From: Verrucomicrobiota bacterium
GTDB taxonomy: Bacteria; Verrucomicrobiota; Verrucomicrobiia; CAIQCK01
Direction: 5' to 3'
Assembly (NCBI GenBank): GCA_016235595.1
Contig: JACRJX010000029.1
Span: 186,001-250,000, forward strand
Length of the DNA: 64,000 nucleotides
Under the pieces are notes generated by a model. That model had not been told where the DNA came from. It did no database searches and saw nothing but the letters and a program-made list of their open reading frames with translations. The position numbers were made by a program, and so were the translations under genes. Below, piece after piece: positions 8,181 through 16,596 of this stretch (its first letter is position 1; every line of letters begins with the position of its first letter).

Positions 8181-8993
8181 TTAATCCTTCGCAATCCACG
8201 CCACGATTTCCCTGGCGATTTCTTCGGGCGGCACGTCTTTGACGATCTTCGTGTCGCGCTGCTGCTTCGGCAGTGTGACGCTGACAAACTTCACGCCCTC
8301 GGCCGCGACCTTCGCCGGCTTGGCGCGCTGGAGCGCGGGCATCACGGTGCGCATGTTCATCATGCCGACCTGTGGATTGTTCGGCGGCTCCGGCAGATTG
8401 CCGGTGGCCCAGCCGAACACCGCGGGCAGGGCGGCGCATGTGGAAACCTGGTGTTTGCCGCCTTCGATGCGTTCGAGGATTTCCAGCGAGCCGTCGGCCG
8501 CGACGGTGAGCTTGTCCACGCCTTGAAATTGGTCGGTGATGCCGAGCCGCTCGCCGACGATCTGCATCGTCGCGCCTGCGCCGCGCGAGGCCGATTCCCA
8601 GCCACCAAATACCAGCAGCCGTTTCATGTCGAGGCCAGGGATGGTTTTAATCGCATCTGCCAGCGCCGCAGCGACATCGGCGGCTTCGGTGAAACCACCG
8701 GATGGCCCGTCGAGCGCAACCAGTTCGAAAGGCACCTTCTGCGCGACGGTCATCATGACCTGCTGGAGTTTTGCCTTCGGTCCGAGGCTGACGAGCCAGA
8801 CTTTGCTGCCGGGCGCGCTCTTAGCCAGATGCGCCGCCTCGAACAACGCGTGGCCAGCCCACGGGTCCAGCACGGCTGGCAACATCAATTCATTCTTTAA
8901 CGCCGGTCCGGCCGGTCCTGCCACCGGTTCCAACGTCTGTAACGGGTCGGGCACGATGCTTCCACAAACGACTATTTGATATGCTGTACTCAT
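8181..8993 (-). CDS. etfB: electron transfer flavoprotein, beta subunit (divergent)
   Basis: 270 residues; partner of EtfA in the AMP/FAD-binding heterodimer. Supporting segments are YQIVVCGSIVPDP at the N-terminus, LDPWAGHALFEAAHLAK, KVWLVSLGPK, DMKRLLVFGGWESASRGAGA and the C-terminal APALQRAKPAK-like stretch. The start at 8993 is preferred over upstream in-frame codons because AGGAA lies nine bases before it and homology begins there. It is the first gene of the minus-strand ETF operon and runs divergently from the aldolase gene, with about 200 bases between them holding both promoters. Confidence 0.85.
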   Translation of the reverse strand: MSTAYQIVVCGSIVPDPLQTLEPVAGPAGPALKNELMLPAVLDPWAGHALFEAAHLAKSAPGSKVWLVSLGPKAKLQQVMMTVAQKVPFELVALDGPSGGFTEAADVAAALADAIKTIPGLDMKRLLVFGGWESASRGAGATMQIVGERLGITDQFQGVDKLTVAADGSLEILERIEGGKHQVSTCAALPAVFGWATGNLPEPPNNPQVGMMNMRTVMPALQRAKPAKVAAEGVKFVSVTLPKQQRDTKIVKDVPPEEIAREIVAWIAKD

Positions 8994-9194
8994 CTGTTTG
9001 GTTCCTAAAATACGGCAACTCCATCCTGAGTGCCTGAGTGGTCGGCGACAAGCAAGCACTTATTGAGATTGACCGGCACCCCAAAAGGCATCAACAATCC
9101 GGGCCAGACACTGATTTCCGTGTTGCCAGAGGCGGGACTGGACTGTAGTTTCCACGCCGATTTCAGCCATATAAACTTAGTTTTGGAGAAACCA

Positions 9195-10151
9195 ATGATT
9201 GTTACGACAGCACAGTTGTTCAAATGCGCCTATGGCAAGTATGCCGTCGGCGCCTATAACATCAACAATCTGGAGCAAACCGTCGGCCTTTTCCGCGGTT
9301 GCCTGGAGAGCAAAGCGCCGTTCATCATCCAGATCAGCCAGGGCGCGCGCAAATACACCGACAAGCGCTTTCTGGAGGCCATCATTCGTGCCGCCGACCA
9401 GGTTTTCCCGGAGGCCATCTTTGCGGTGCATCTGGACCACGGCGACGAGGCGACCTGCTACGACTGCATCGACTCGGGCTTCTACAGCTCGGTGATGATT
9501 GACGCGAGCCATGAGTCGTTCGAGCAGAACATCGCCATCACCAAGCGCGTGGCGGATCGCGCGCATGCCAAGGGCATTTCCGTCGAGGCGGAACTCGGCC
9601 AGCTCGGCGGCGTCGAGGAGCACGTGGTCGGTACGGTGAAGCTCACCAACCCGGCGGAGGCGGAGGACTTCGTCAAACGGAGTGGTTGCGATTCGCTGGC
9701 GGTTGCGATCGGCACCAGCCATGGCGCATTCAAGTTCAAGGCTGAACCCGGCAAGAAGCTGGGCCTGCATTTCGAGGTCGTCACGGAAATCAAGAAACTG
9801 TTGCCCGGTTTCCCGATGGTGTTGCACGGAAGCTCCAGCGTCCCGAAGTCGGAGGTGGACCGCATCAACGCCGCCGGCGGCAAGATCAAGGACTCCAGCG
9901 GCGTGCCGGAGGAAGATCTGGCCAAGGCTGGCAAGATGGGCGTCTGCAAGGTGAACATCGACACCGACGGCCGGTTGGTCTGGACCCGTGTGCATCGCGA
10001 GCTGTTCCGCGACACGCCTGAGAAATTCGACCTGCGCGATTTCGGCAAACCGTTCATCGGCGAGTACGCCAAGATGATCTCCGGCAAGAACGAGATGCTC
10101 GGTTCCGCCGGTCATCTTGAAGAGGTGCGCGCCGCGTTGAAGAAAGCATAG
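9195..10151 (+). CDS. fba: class II fructose-bisphosphate aldolase
   Basis: 318 residues; zinc-dependent cleavage of fructose-1,6-bisphosphate to DHAP and glyceraldehyde-3-phosphate in glycolysis and gluconeogenesis, cytoplasmic. Class II signatures are present: AVHLDHGDE (catalytic Asp81 and zinc ligand His82), the EAELGQLGG block, the second zinc histidine in GTSHGAFK, VLHGSSSVP with the phosphate-binding serines, and VCKVNIDTDGRL. The frame is open 55 codons upstream, but the ATG at 9195 follows GGAGAAACCA and gives the usual family N-terminus, so it is taken as the start. A related ketose-bisphosphate specificity such as tagatose cannot be fully excluded. Confidence 0.95.
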   Translation: MIVTTAQLFKCAYGKYAVGAYNINNLEQTVGLFRGCLESKAPFIIQISQGARKYTDKRFLEAIIRAADQVFPEAIFAVHLDHGDEATCYDCIDSGFYSSVMIDASHESFEQNIAITKRVADRAHAKGISVEAELGQLGGVEEHVVGTVKLTNPAEAEDFVKRSGCDSLAVAIGTSHGAFKFKAEPGKKLGLHFEVVTEIKKLLPGFPMVLHGSSSVPKSEVDRINAAGGKIKDSSGVPEEDLAKAGKMGVCKVNIDTDGRLVWTRVHRELFRDTPEKFDLRDFGKPFIGEYAKMISGKNEMLGSAGHLEEVRAALKKA

Positions 10152-10250
10152 GTTGGGCGCTGGCCGCAGGCTGTTGGCGGCGACAGGTGCGCTTGGAGAT
10201 CGTGGACCGATCAACATGGTTCGGTGCTGCTAGAGCGGCAGAAGAATGAC

Positions 10251-11111
10251 ATGAGCGCTTCTTTCGTTGCTGCAATCCTGATTCTCTGGCAGGCGGTTGC
10301 AGGCTTCCTCCGCGGAGGGATTCGCGCCATCGCCAATCTGGCCGCTTTGGCGGGCGCGATCTTTTTGTCGCCGCGGTTGGGCAGCCTGTTAGAGCCGATG
10401 GTGGCAACCTACCTCACGCAGAACCCTGTCTGGGAGCGCAGCGTGGCCGTGAGCATTGCGGCGTCGGTGATCTGGCTGGTGATTTCCATCGCTGGCCGCA
10501 TCGTCAACCGCATCTTCGGCAGCGGGGGAACGGGCGCGTGGGGGTTTGGCTTCAACAAGAAGCTCGGCCTTCTCATCGGTTGTCTTCAAGGGCTGGTCGT
10601 GGCGTTTGTGTTTCTGTGGGTGACGTCGCTCCTGGGCTGCGTCGCATGGTTGTTCCAGCCGCTCGCCCTGCCCCCGGGCCGATCCGTGCCGCAGGATGGA
10701 ACCTTCGCGGCGTTCGTCACCAACGCCAGGAATGACTTGCGTTCCAGCGTGTTCGTCAAGGAGATGGAGGATGACAAAGGGAAGTCGAAGTTGAGCCGCT
10801 ACGACCCGGTGCCGCCGGGTTTCTACAGCGCCGCCGCGCTGCTCGGTGTGCTGGCCGATTCACCGGATAAGCGCGGCCGGTTCATGCTATACCCCGACGC
10901 GCTTCGCCTGATGTCGTGCAAAGCCATTCGCGACGCGATGGACGATCCCCAGGCCAACAAGGTTATCGAGAAAAACGAGCCGCTATTTCAGCTGCTATTC
11001 GTTCCCAGAGTCGTCGCCATCTTCAGGGATAAGGAGAGCCGTGACGCATTGGCGGCATTCGATTGGGACCGCGCGCTGCAATTCATCAGCCCGCGTCCGG
11101 CCAGCCGCTAG
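10251..11111 (+). CDS. CvpA-family-like membrane protein
   Basis: 286 residues. About four hydrophobic segments lie in the first 150 residues: FVAAILILWQAVAGFLRG, IRAIANLAALAGAIFLSP, VSIAASVIWLVISIAGRIV and LIGCLQGLVVAFVFLWVTSLLG. They are followed by a soluble C-terminal half. Spacing and the GFxRG-like turn after the first helix resemble CvpA/colicin V production proteins, whose role is poorly defined. The ATG at 10251 is preferred; an in-frame GTG at 10224 would add nine polar residues. No operon partner is evident, since the next gene converges from the other strand. Confidence 0.65.
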   Translation: MSASFVAAILILWQAVAGFLRGGIRAIANLAALAGAIFLSPRLGSLLEPMVATYLTQNPVWERSVAVSIAASVIWLVISIAGRIVNRIFGSGGTGAWGFGFNKKLGLLIGCLQGLVVAFVFLWVTSLLGCVAWLFQPLALPPGRSVPQDGTFAAFVTNARNDLRSSVFVKEMEDDKGKSKLSRYDPVPPGFYSAAALLGVLADSPDKRGRFMLYPDALRLMSCKAIRDAMDDPQANKVIEKNEPLFQLLFVPRVVAIFRDKESRDALAAFDWDRALQFISPRPASR

Positions 11112-11148
11112 GCGGGTCGGCGCGGGTCGCGGCCGCACCGCTGCGCAC

Positions 11149-11895
11149 TCAGAAGAAAAGCAACTCCACGCCCGTGCCAAACACAACGACGTAGACCGCG
11201 CGCATAAACCACGCGGGTGACAGTTTGCGGTTGCACCAGACACCGATCCACACGCCTACCGGCACGACCGGCATCAGCCAGAGGCTCTGCTGGAGCGTCT
11301 CGACCGTGCAGATGCCCTGCCAGAAGAAGAACGGCATTTTGATCCAGTTGATCAGCGCGAACACCAGCACCGTGGTGCCCACGAAAAACTCCTTCGTCAT
11401 TCGCTGTGGGATCAGGAACATTGCCACCACCGGCCCGGCCGCGTGGGCGATTGTCGTCGTCACGCCCGCCGCCAGCCCGAACAGCGCCCCATGCCAGTGT
11501 TTCGGGTGATATCGCTCCGGATGAGCCCCCAGCATGTCGCGCACCCACTGGATGCCGATGAACGCCACCGCCACACCGCCGATGAACTGACGCAGTCCGC
11601 GGTCGTCCAGCTTGCCGATCAACGTCAATCCCACTGCAATGCCCACAAGCGCGCCCGGCATCAGCCAGAGCACATTGCGCGAGTCCCATTTCCGCCAGTA
11701 GTGATAGAGCGAAAACGCGTCGCCGGCGACCAACAGCGGCAGGATGATCCCCAACGCCTCGCGCGCTGGAAACGCCAGCGCCGCCAGCGGCGTGATCAGC
11801 ATTCCCAGTCCGCCACCAAAGCCGGCTTTCGCGATGCCAATGAACAACGCGCCCGCAATGCCGCAGACCCACTGCCAGAAAACGTCCGTCGTCAT
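11149..11895 (-). CDS. TauE/SafE-family anion permease
   Basis: 248 residues, about seven to eight membrane segments, of the sulfite exporter TauE/SafE family. Visible are the first half-repeat (GIAGALFIGIAKAGFGGGLGMLITPL) and the matching second-half motif (LFGLAAGVTTTIAHAAGPVVAMFLIPQ). These proteins export small anions such as sulfite, sulfoacetate or other organic acids across the inner membrane. Its ATG at 11895 overlaps the TGA of the preceding FAD oxidoreductase gene (ATGA), so translation is coupled and it is the last gene of that operon. Export of an anion released by the operon's pathway is a reasonable inference, not shown. Confidence 0.88.
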   Translation of the reverse strand: MTTDVFWQWVCGIAGALFIGIAKAGFGGGLGMLITPLAALAFPAREALGIILPLLVAGDAFSLYHYWRKWDSRNVLWLMPGALVGIAVGLTLIGKLDDRGLRQFIGGVAVAFIGIQWVRDMLGAHPERYHPKHWHGALFGLAAGVTTTIAHAAGPVVAMFLIPQRMTKEFFVGTTVLVFALINWIKMPFFFWQGICTVETLQQSLWLMPVVPVGVWIGVWCNRKLSPAWFMRAVYVVVFGTGVELLFF

Positions 11896-13991
11896 GGTTT
11901 TGCGGACGCGATCTTCTGCCACACCACACGACAGGCTTCACCGCGGGTCAGTGGCTTCGATTCACCCGCAGCGGAGGGCTTGGTTGCCGCCTGTTGTGGC
12001 GCGACGCGCGACGGCGACGAAATCGTTCGCGATTCAATGATGCGAATCATGTCGTGGAGTTCGGCGGTCGTGACAGGCTTGTCCGGTTCGAGCGCGCCAA
12101 ACTGGTGTTTCTGAGTGAAACCGGAGTGTTTGCCAGCGTTATAGCCGCCTGCCGCCGACCAGCGCGGCTCGACGCCGAGCGCGCGCAGGACGCCGTTGTC
12201 GAAGAGTGTCTCGATCTCGCGAAATGCCGGGTGCGTCCACGGCACGTCGGTGAAGTGGGCGTTGCTGACGCTCGGCCAGAGGTTGAACGCGTGATAGAGC
12301 ATCACGACGGCCTCCGCGCGCGTCAGCGAATCGTCGGGCCGGAAGCGACGCTCGGCATCGGCACGTGCTGCGCCGCGCACGGCGAGCAACTGGATCGCCT
12401 CGAAGTCGGCGCGGTCGACATCCACGTCCCAGAAGAAGGCCAGCTTCACCTTCTGCTTTACCAACTCGCGCTGAAGGTCGTCCACCGGCAACGCGCGCGG
12501 AGCAATGCCGCGCTTGGCACTTAGGGCGGCAGCGATGCCGGCGGTCTGGCCCAACACGTTCCACGTCGGGTCCATGCGGACGGCCGAAAACGCGACGTGC
12601 GTTGCCGACAGTCCCACCGGCACCAGCAGGCCATCCACGCGTTTCGGCACGATGGCGCCGTAAGGCACCTGAAACGCAACGGCGACATTGACGAGAAAGA
12701 AATCGCCGTCGCCCTTGTCGGGTTTGGCCACGTCGGTCTTGGGCCGCACCGGCTTGGCGTCAATCGGGTAGTGGCCGATGCCGACGCTTGCGGGCTGCAG
12801 TTGCGGCTCCAAGCCCCGGCCAGTGACGAATGGGTTGATGTCAGCCTCGGTCATGGTGGCCTCACCCTCGATGCGGCGCGCCTCGCGCACGAAGACCAGA
12901 TATGGCACGTTGCCGTTGTCGGCAAACTCATCCTTCGGCAAACCGAGATGGGTGAGTTTCTTCTCGTGCTGGAGATAATAGAGGTAGGCCAGCGCGTTGT
13001 TCTTGTAGGTCTCGTAAAGCCGCTTGCGCTCCGCGCGGGTTCCCTCCGGCCAGACCCAGTTGATTTGCTGGAGTTCGTTGCCGACGGGGTTCACGTTCAT
13101 CTCCGACTTCTTGTTCGGCATGCTCGGGTGGCCGCCGAAGGCGGCGTGTTTGAACTTGGCGGGATCGTAACCGGGCGGCGGCGTCTTCAGGAGGTGACTG
13201 TCGCCATCTCCCGGCGCGTAGTTCTTGATGCACAAGCGCAGCCCATACGACGGCACCGCGCGATCCTGGCGACCGTTGGAACCGGGAAGAAACTCGCCGG
13301 TGTTGTTGAAAAAGAACACCTGCCCGGCGTGTGGCTCCAGCGGCGAGCGGGCCTCACGTCCGACTCGATACGGCACGCCTGCCCAGGCCGCGATGTCCGC
13401 CTCGTGCGTGGCGTCCACGATTACCGGCGCGCGCAGCACCAGCCGTTCGCCCGCGTCGGTTTGTGTGACGACGCCGACAACGCGGTTGCCGTTCTTCAGC
13501 GCTTCCGTGGCGAAGCGGCGATAGTAAATCTTCAGGTTGGCGTGACGCGCCGCCATCGCCTTCCAAATGGCGTCCGCGACGCGCGGTTCCCAGCGGCCGC
13601 CCAACCGCGGCTCGTTGGCTTGGAACGAGCGTCCGTCCATGTGATTCGGCGCCTTCTTCCACGGCTTGAAGAATGGGTCCGCATCCATCTGTGGCGCGTA
13701 GTGCTTCTGGACCGCGCGGCGGAATTCCTCGAACACGCCGCTGAGCGATTCGTAGGAGTAGCAGTCAATGTTCGAGATGCCGTTGGCGAGCATCCCGCCA
13801 AGCACCGGCGTGTCCTCGACCAGCGCAACCTTCACGCCCATTCGCGCCGCTCCCAACGCCGCGCCGATGCCGCCGGAACTGCCGCCAACGACGACGACGT
13901 CGTAGGTTTCGTCGCTGCGGACTCCGCTCGCCGCCACCAGCAACAACGCGAGCATGCTCGCGAGCCGTGAGAATTGTCTTCGCTTGTTCAT
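11892..13991 (-). CDS. exported FAD-dependent oxidoreductase with C-terminal SLH-like repeats
   Basis: 699 residues. A signal peptide (SMLALLLVAASGVRS) precedes the dinucleotide fold YDVVVVGGSSGGIGAALGAA and PVLGGMLANGISNID of the FAD_oxidored (PF12831-like) family. Family motifs such as VDATHEADIAAWAG and a late ILGQTAGIAAAL-like segment follow. The last 170 residues are different. FRPDDSLTRAEAVVMLYHAF, FTDVPWTHPAFREIETLFDNG and KPLTRGEACRVVWQKI match S-layer-homology units, suggesting attachment to the cell surface. The start at 13991 overlaps the previous gene's stop (ATGA). Substrate is unknown; the enzyme probably oxidises a sugar or related compound outside the cytoplasm. Confidence 0.85.
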   Translation of the reverse strand: MNKRRQFSRLASMLALLLVAASGVRSDETYDVVVVGGSSGGIGAALGAARMGVKVALVEDTPVLGGMLANGISNIDCYSYESLSGVFEEFRRAVQKHYAPQMDADPFFKPWKKAPNHMDGRSFQANEPRLGGRWEPRVADAIWKAMAARHANLKIYYRRFATEALKNGNRVVGVVTQTDAGERLVLRAPVIVDATHEADIAAWAGVPYRVGREARSPLEPHAGQVFFFNNTGEFLPGSNGRQDRAVPSYGLRLCIKNYAPGDGDSHLLKTPPPGYDPAKFKHAAFGGHPSMPNKKSEMNVNPVGNELQQINWVWPEGTRAERKRLYETYKNNALAYLYYLQHEKKLTHLGLPKDEFADNGNVPYLVFVREARRIEGEATMTEADINPFVTGRGLEPQLQPASVGIGHYPIDAKPVRPKTDVAKPDKGDGDFFLVNVAVAFQVPYGAIVPKRVDGLLVPVGLSATHVAFSAVRMDPTWNVLGQTAGIAAALSAKRGIAPRALPVDDLQRELVKQKVKLAFFWDVDVDRADFEAIQLLAVRGAARADAERRFRPDDSLTRAEAVVMLYHAFNLWPSVSNAHFTDVPWTHPAFREIETLFDNGVLRALGVEPRWSAAGGYNAGKHSGFTQKHQFGALEPDKPVTTAELHDMIRIIESRTISSPSRVAPQQAATKPSAAGESKPLTRGEACRVVWQKIASAKP

Positions 13992-15643
13992 CGCTTTTGT
14001 CTCCATTCCAATACCTGTCCATCCTTCAGCAGCCGTTCGCGCAGCTTCGCATACTCCACCTGTTGCACCGGCGCGCCGGCGTCCAGCGCCATGCATGCGG
14101 CGGTTGCGGCCGACTGGCCGAGAATCATGAACACCGGTTCCATGCGAATGGAGCCGAACGCGATGTGCGAGCTGGAGACGCACACGGGCACGAGAAGGTT
14201 GTCGGCCTGGCCGCGTTTCGGCACGAGCGACCCGTAGGCAATTTCATAGGGGCCTTTGGTGGAGACACCGATGTCGCCCTCATTCTGCACGCATCCCTCG
14301 GGCGTGATGTAACGCTGCACGTTGTGCGAGTCGATGGTGTAGCTGCCCATGCCCACTGATTCCGGCGTCGGGCGCTTCTTCGTCAGTTCGTTCTCGGTCA
14401 TCACGAAGCTGCCGATCATCCGGCGCGCCTCGCGGACGTAGATCTGGTGGGACCAGCCGCCGTTGTCCTTGAACTCGTCCTTCGGCAGGCCCCAGCGTTG
14501 CATGGCCTCTTGCACATCCTTCGGCACGCGCGGGTCGTTGGCGATGAACCAGAGCCAGCCCTTCTGGTAGGTCTCATGCTCACGGAGGATCTCGCGCCGG
14601 CGCTCGTAAGAACCGTCGGGGTAATCGTAGTTGCGGCCGATATTGTCGGTGCTCATCGGCCCGTGGTTGTTCGTGTCCGTCTTGTGGTTTGGGATCGGGT
14701 CGAATTTTTCGAACGTCTCGCGCCAGCCCGTTTCAAAGATGCGCAACAGCAGCGCGTATTGTTTCGGGTCGTAACCCTTCGGCTTCGGAAACGCGATGCG
14801 ATTTCGCGGATCGTCCGTCAGGCACATTCGGAAGCAGTAAGCCTGCACGCGTTTGTCGCCGGCGCCAAACGCGCCCGGCGGCTCGGCGCTGATGCGAGGC
14901 AGCACACCACTCTTCGGGTCGCCCGGCACGACGTAGGGACTGATGGGAGTCTTCAAGGCGCCGAAATGGTGCCGGTGATGCAGCACGCCGGTTTGCACGC
15001 CGTTCCATTGCTCGCCATAGACGCTCTGGGCCTCGCGCCCGACGTGATAATCCACGTCCGCGGCGGCCATCAGGTCGCCCTCGTAGGTGGCGTCAATGAA
15101 CATCTTCCCCGCGTAAGTCTTCCGGCTCAGCGTCGTGATCGAAACAATCCGCGCGCCATCTTTCTTCACGCCCTTGGCGCGATCCAGCCATTCATTGCGG
15201 CGCACAGGGATCTTGAACTCACGGATGTAATCCTCGAACACCTGCTCGGCGACGTGCGGCTCGAAGATCCACATCGTGCGCTGCTCGCCGTCAATCGCGG
15301 GCGTGCCCTGGCCCTTGTTGCCGTACTCCTCCTTCTTCTGCCACTTCCACCCCGCGGCGGTGTCGTAATGCTTCCAGACGCGGTGGTAGAAATCGCGCGA
15401 CAATCCGCCGATGACGGCCTTGTTGCCCGTGTCGGTGAAACCCAGCCCGCCGCTGGAGAGGCCGCCGAGGTGTTTGTCCGGGCAGACGATGATGACCGAC
15501 TTGCCCATCTTCGTTGCCTGCACCGCCGCGATCACGCCCGCTGATGTGCCACCATAGACGACAAGGTCATAGTCCGCGGCGCGAGCCGTGAGATGAATGA
15601 GCGAGGCGAGAACCAGAATGACTGAGTATCGAGGGGTTTTCAT
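13988..15643 (-). CDS. exported FAD-dependent oxidoreductase
   Basis: 551 residues with a cleavable signal peptide (VILVLASLIHLTARAAD), followed directly by the FAD-binding fold YDLVVYGGTSAGVIAAVQA and HLGGLSSGGLGFTDTGN. Further family landmarks are MFIDATYEGDLMAAADVDY, the mid-protein YCFRMCLTDDPRNR, WSHQIYVREARRMIG and, near the end, MEPVFMILGQSAATAACMA. It is clearly paralogous to the other two oxidoreductases here. It starts four bases after the sugar isomerase-like gene and its stop overlaps the next gene's start, so it is fully embedded in the operon. How FAD is loaded outside the cytoplasm, or before Sec export, is not clear. Confidence 0.88.
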   Translation of the reverse strand: MKTPRYSVILVLASLIHLTARAADYDLVVYGGTSAGVIAAVQATKMGKSVIIVCPDKHLGGLSSGGLGFTDTGNKAVIGGLSRDFYHRVWKHYDTAAGWKWQKKEEYGNKGQGTPAIDGEQRTMWIFEPHVAEQVFEDYIREFKIPVRRNEWLDRAKGVKKDGARIVSITTLSRKTYAGKMFIDATYEGDLMAAADVDYHVGREAQSVYGEQWNGVQTGVLHHRHHFGALKTPISPYVVPGDPKSGVLPRISAEPPGAFGAGDKRVQAYCFRMCLTDDPRNRIAFPKPKGYDPKQYALLLRIFETGWRETFEKFDPIPNHKTDTNNHGPMSTDNIGRNYDYPDGSYERRREILREHETYQKGWLWFIANDPRVPKDVQEAMQRWGLPKDEFKDNGGWSHQIYVREARRMIGSFVMTENELTKKRPTPESVGMGSYTIDSHNVQRYITPEGCVQNEGDIGVSTKGPYEIAYGSLVPKRGQADNLLVPVCVSSSHIAFGSIRMEPVFMILGQSAATAACMALDAGAPVQQVEYAKLRERLLKDGQVLEWRQKR

Positions 15644-15647
15644 GCGC

Positions 15648-16523
15648 TTACTTCGAACCTTCGGCGATCTGTCGCTTCAGCCGGGTGGCAACTTCCTTGA
15701 GGAGGTCTTCCGGCAGGTCTTTGTTCTTGATGATCTCCAACGAGACGAAACCGCGGTAACCGATGCTTTTCACACGCTGGGCAAGCCCGACGAGGTTGGT
15801 GTTGTTCGGGTCGAGCACCTCATCGTGGACGTGGAAGTGACGGAGGCGGTCTTTCATGACGACAAGGGTTTCTTCGTCCAACGTCGAGGTGTTCCACAAC
15901 GCGCCGAAGTTGCTCGTCTTCACCTGGCGAATGACTTCCCCTGCCTCCTTCGCAGTCTTGATGATGTCGTGGCCGCATTCGAGGATCGGGCAGGAACCGG
16001 AACCCTTGGAGCGCTCGCCGACCTCGTCGAAAGCCGCAGCGACCTGCCGCGCGGCCTCGGGCGTGAGGCTGCGAATGCCGCCACCCGCAAACATCCTGAC
16101 GACGGGCGCGCCCAGGTCCGCCGCCAGTTCGAGATTGGCCTTGGCCGATTCCAGATTCGTCTTCAGGACCTCCGGCTTGGGGCTTGCGAACTGCACCGAC
16201 GTCGCCACCGAAGAGATTTCCACGCCCGCATCGGCGAAAATCTTCTTCGCCTGCCGCCGGACCTCGGCGGAGGACTTGGAAGAGATGTCGTGTTTGTGTT
16301 TCGCGTCCACGCGGATTTCCACGCCGTCGTAGCCAGCCTCCTTGGCGAACTTGACGATCTTTTCGATCGGCCACGTGGGGCACACGAAGGTCATGAAGCT
16401 CAGCTTCATCTGCATCTGCCGCGGCGCGGCCAACGCGAGACGCGGAACGACCAGCGAGACGGCGGCCGCGGAAACGGTCGTGGTGAGGAACTGCCTGCGG
16501 GTGAGTTGGGTGATGGATGTCAT
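15648..16523 (-). CDS. Tat-exported sugar isomerase/epimerase-like TIM barrel
   Basis: 291 residues. A twin-arginine signal (LTRRQFLTTT followed by a hydrophobic stretch and ALAAP) directs folded export. The body is an AP-endonuclease-2/xylose-isomerase-like barrel: SFMTFVCPTWPIEKIVKFAKEAGYDGVEIRVD near the start, GAPVVRMFAGG, ILECGHDII, GALWNTSTLD, and metal-ligand candidates in HFHVHDEVLD. Family members isomerise or epimerise sugars and keto-sugars using a divalent metal. Lying between FAD oxidoreductase genes, it could act on their oxidised (keto) product in the periplasm. Substrate not determined. Confidence 0.85.
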   Translation of the reverse strand: MTSITQLTRRQFLTTTVSAAAVSLVVPRLALAAPRQMQMKLSFMTFVCPTWPIEKIVKFAKEAGYDGVEIRVDAKHKHDISSKSSAEVRRQAKKIFADAGVEISSVATSVQFASPKPEVLKTNLESAKANLELAADLGAPVVRMFAGGGIRSLTPEAARQVAAAFDEVGERSKGSGSCPILECGHDIIKTAKEAGEVIRQVKTSNFGALWNTSTLDEETLVVMKDRLRHFHVHDEVLDPNNTNLVGLAQRVKSIGYRGFVSLEIIKNKDLPEDLLKEVATRLKRQIAEGSK

Positions 16524-16596
16524 GGGTTTATCCTGTGGATGGTTGTTTGTTTGGAAGTGATAGAACTACACCTTTTCCGGTTCCTGGGACAGCGCG

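Noticed and set aside
6915..8900. 661-codon plus-strand frame opposite etfBA
   Set aside because: Antisense shadow of etfA and etfB; Arg/His/Asp-rich translation without domain.
7143..8993. ETF genes as part of fatty-acid beta-oxidation
   Set aside because: No acyl-CoA dehydrogenase, thiolase or ETF-QO adjacent, and the EtfA flavin signature is altered.
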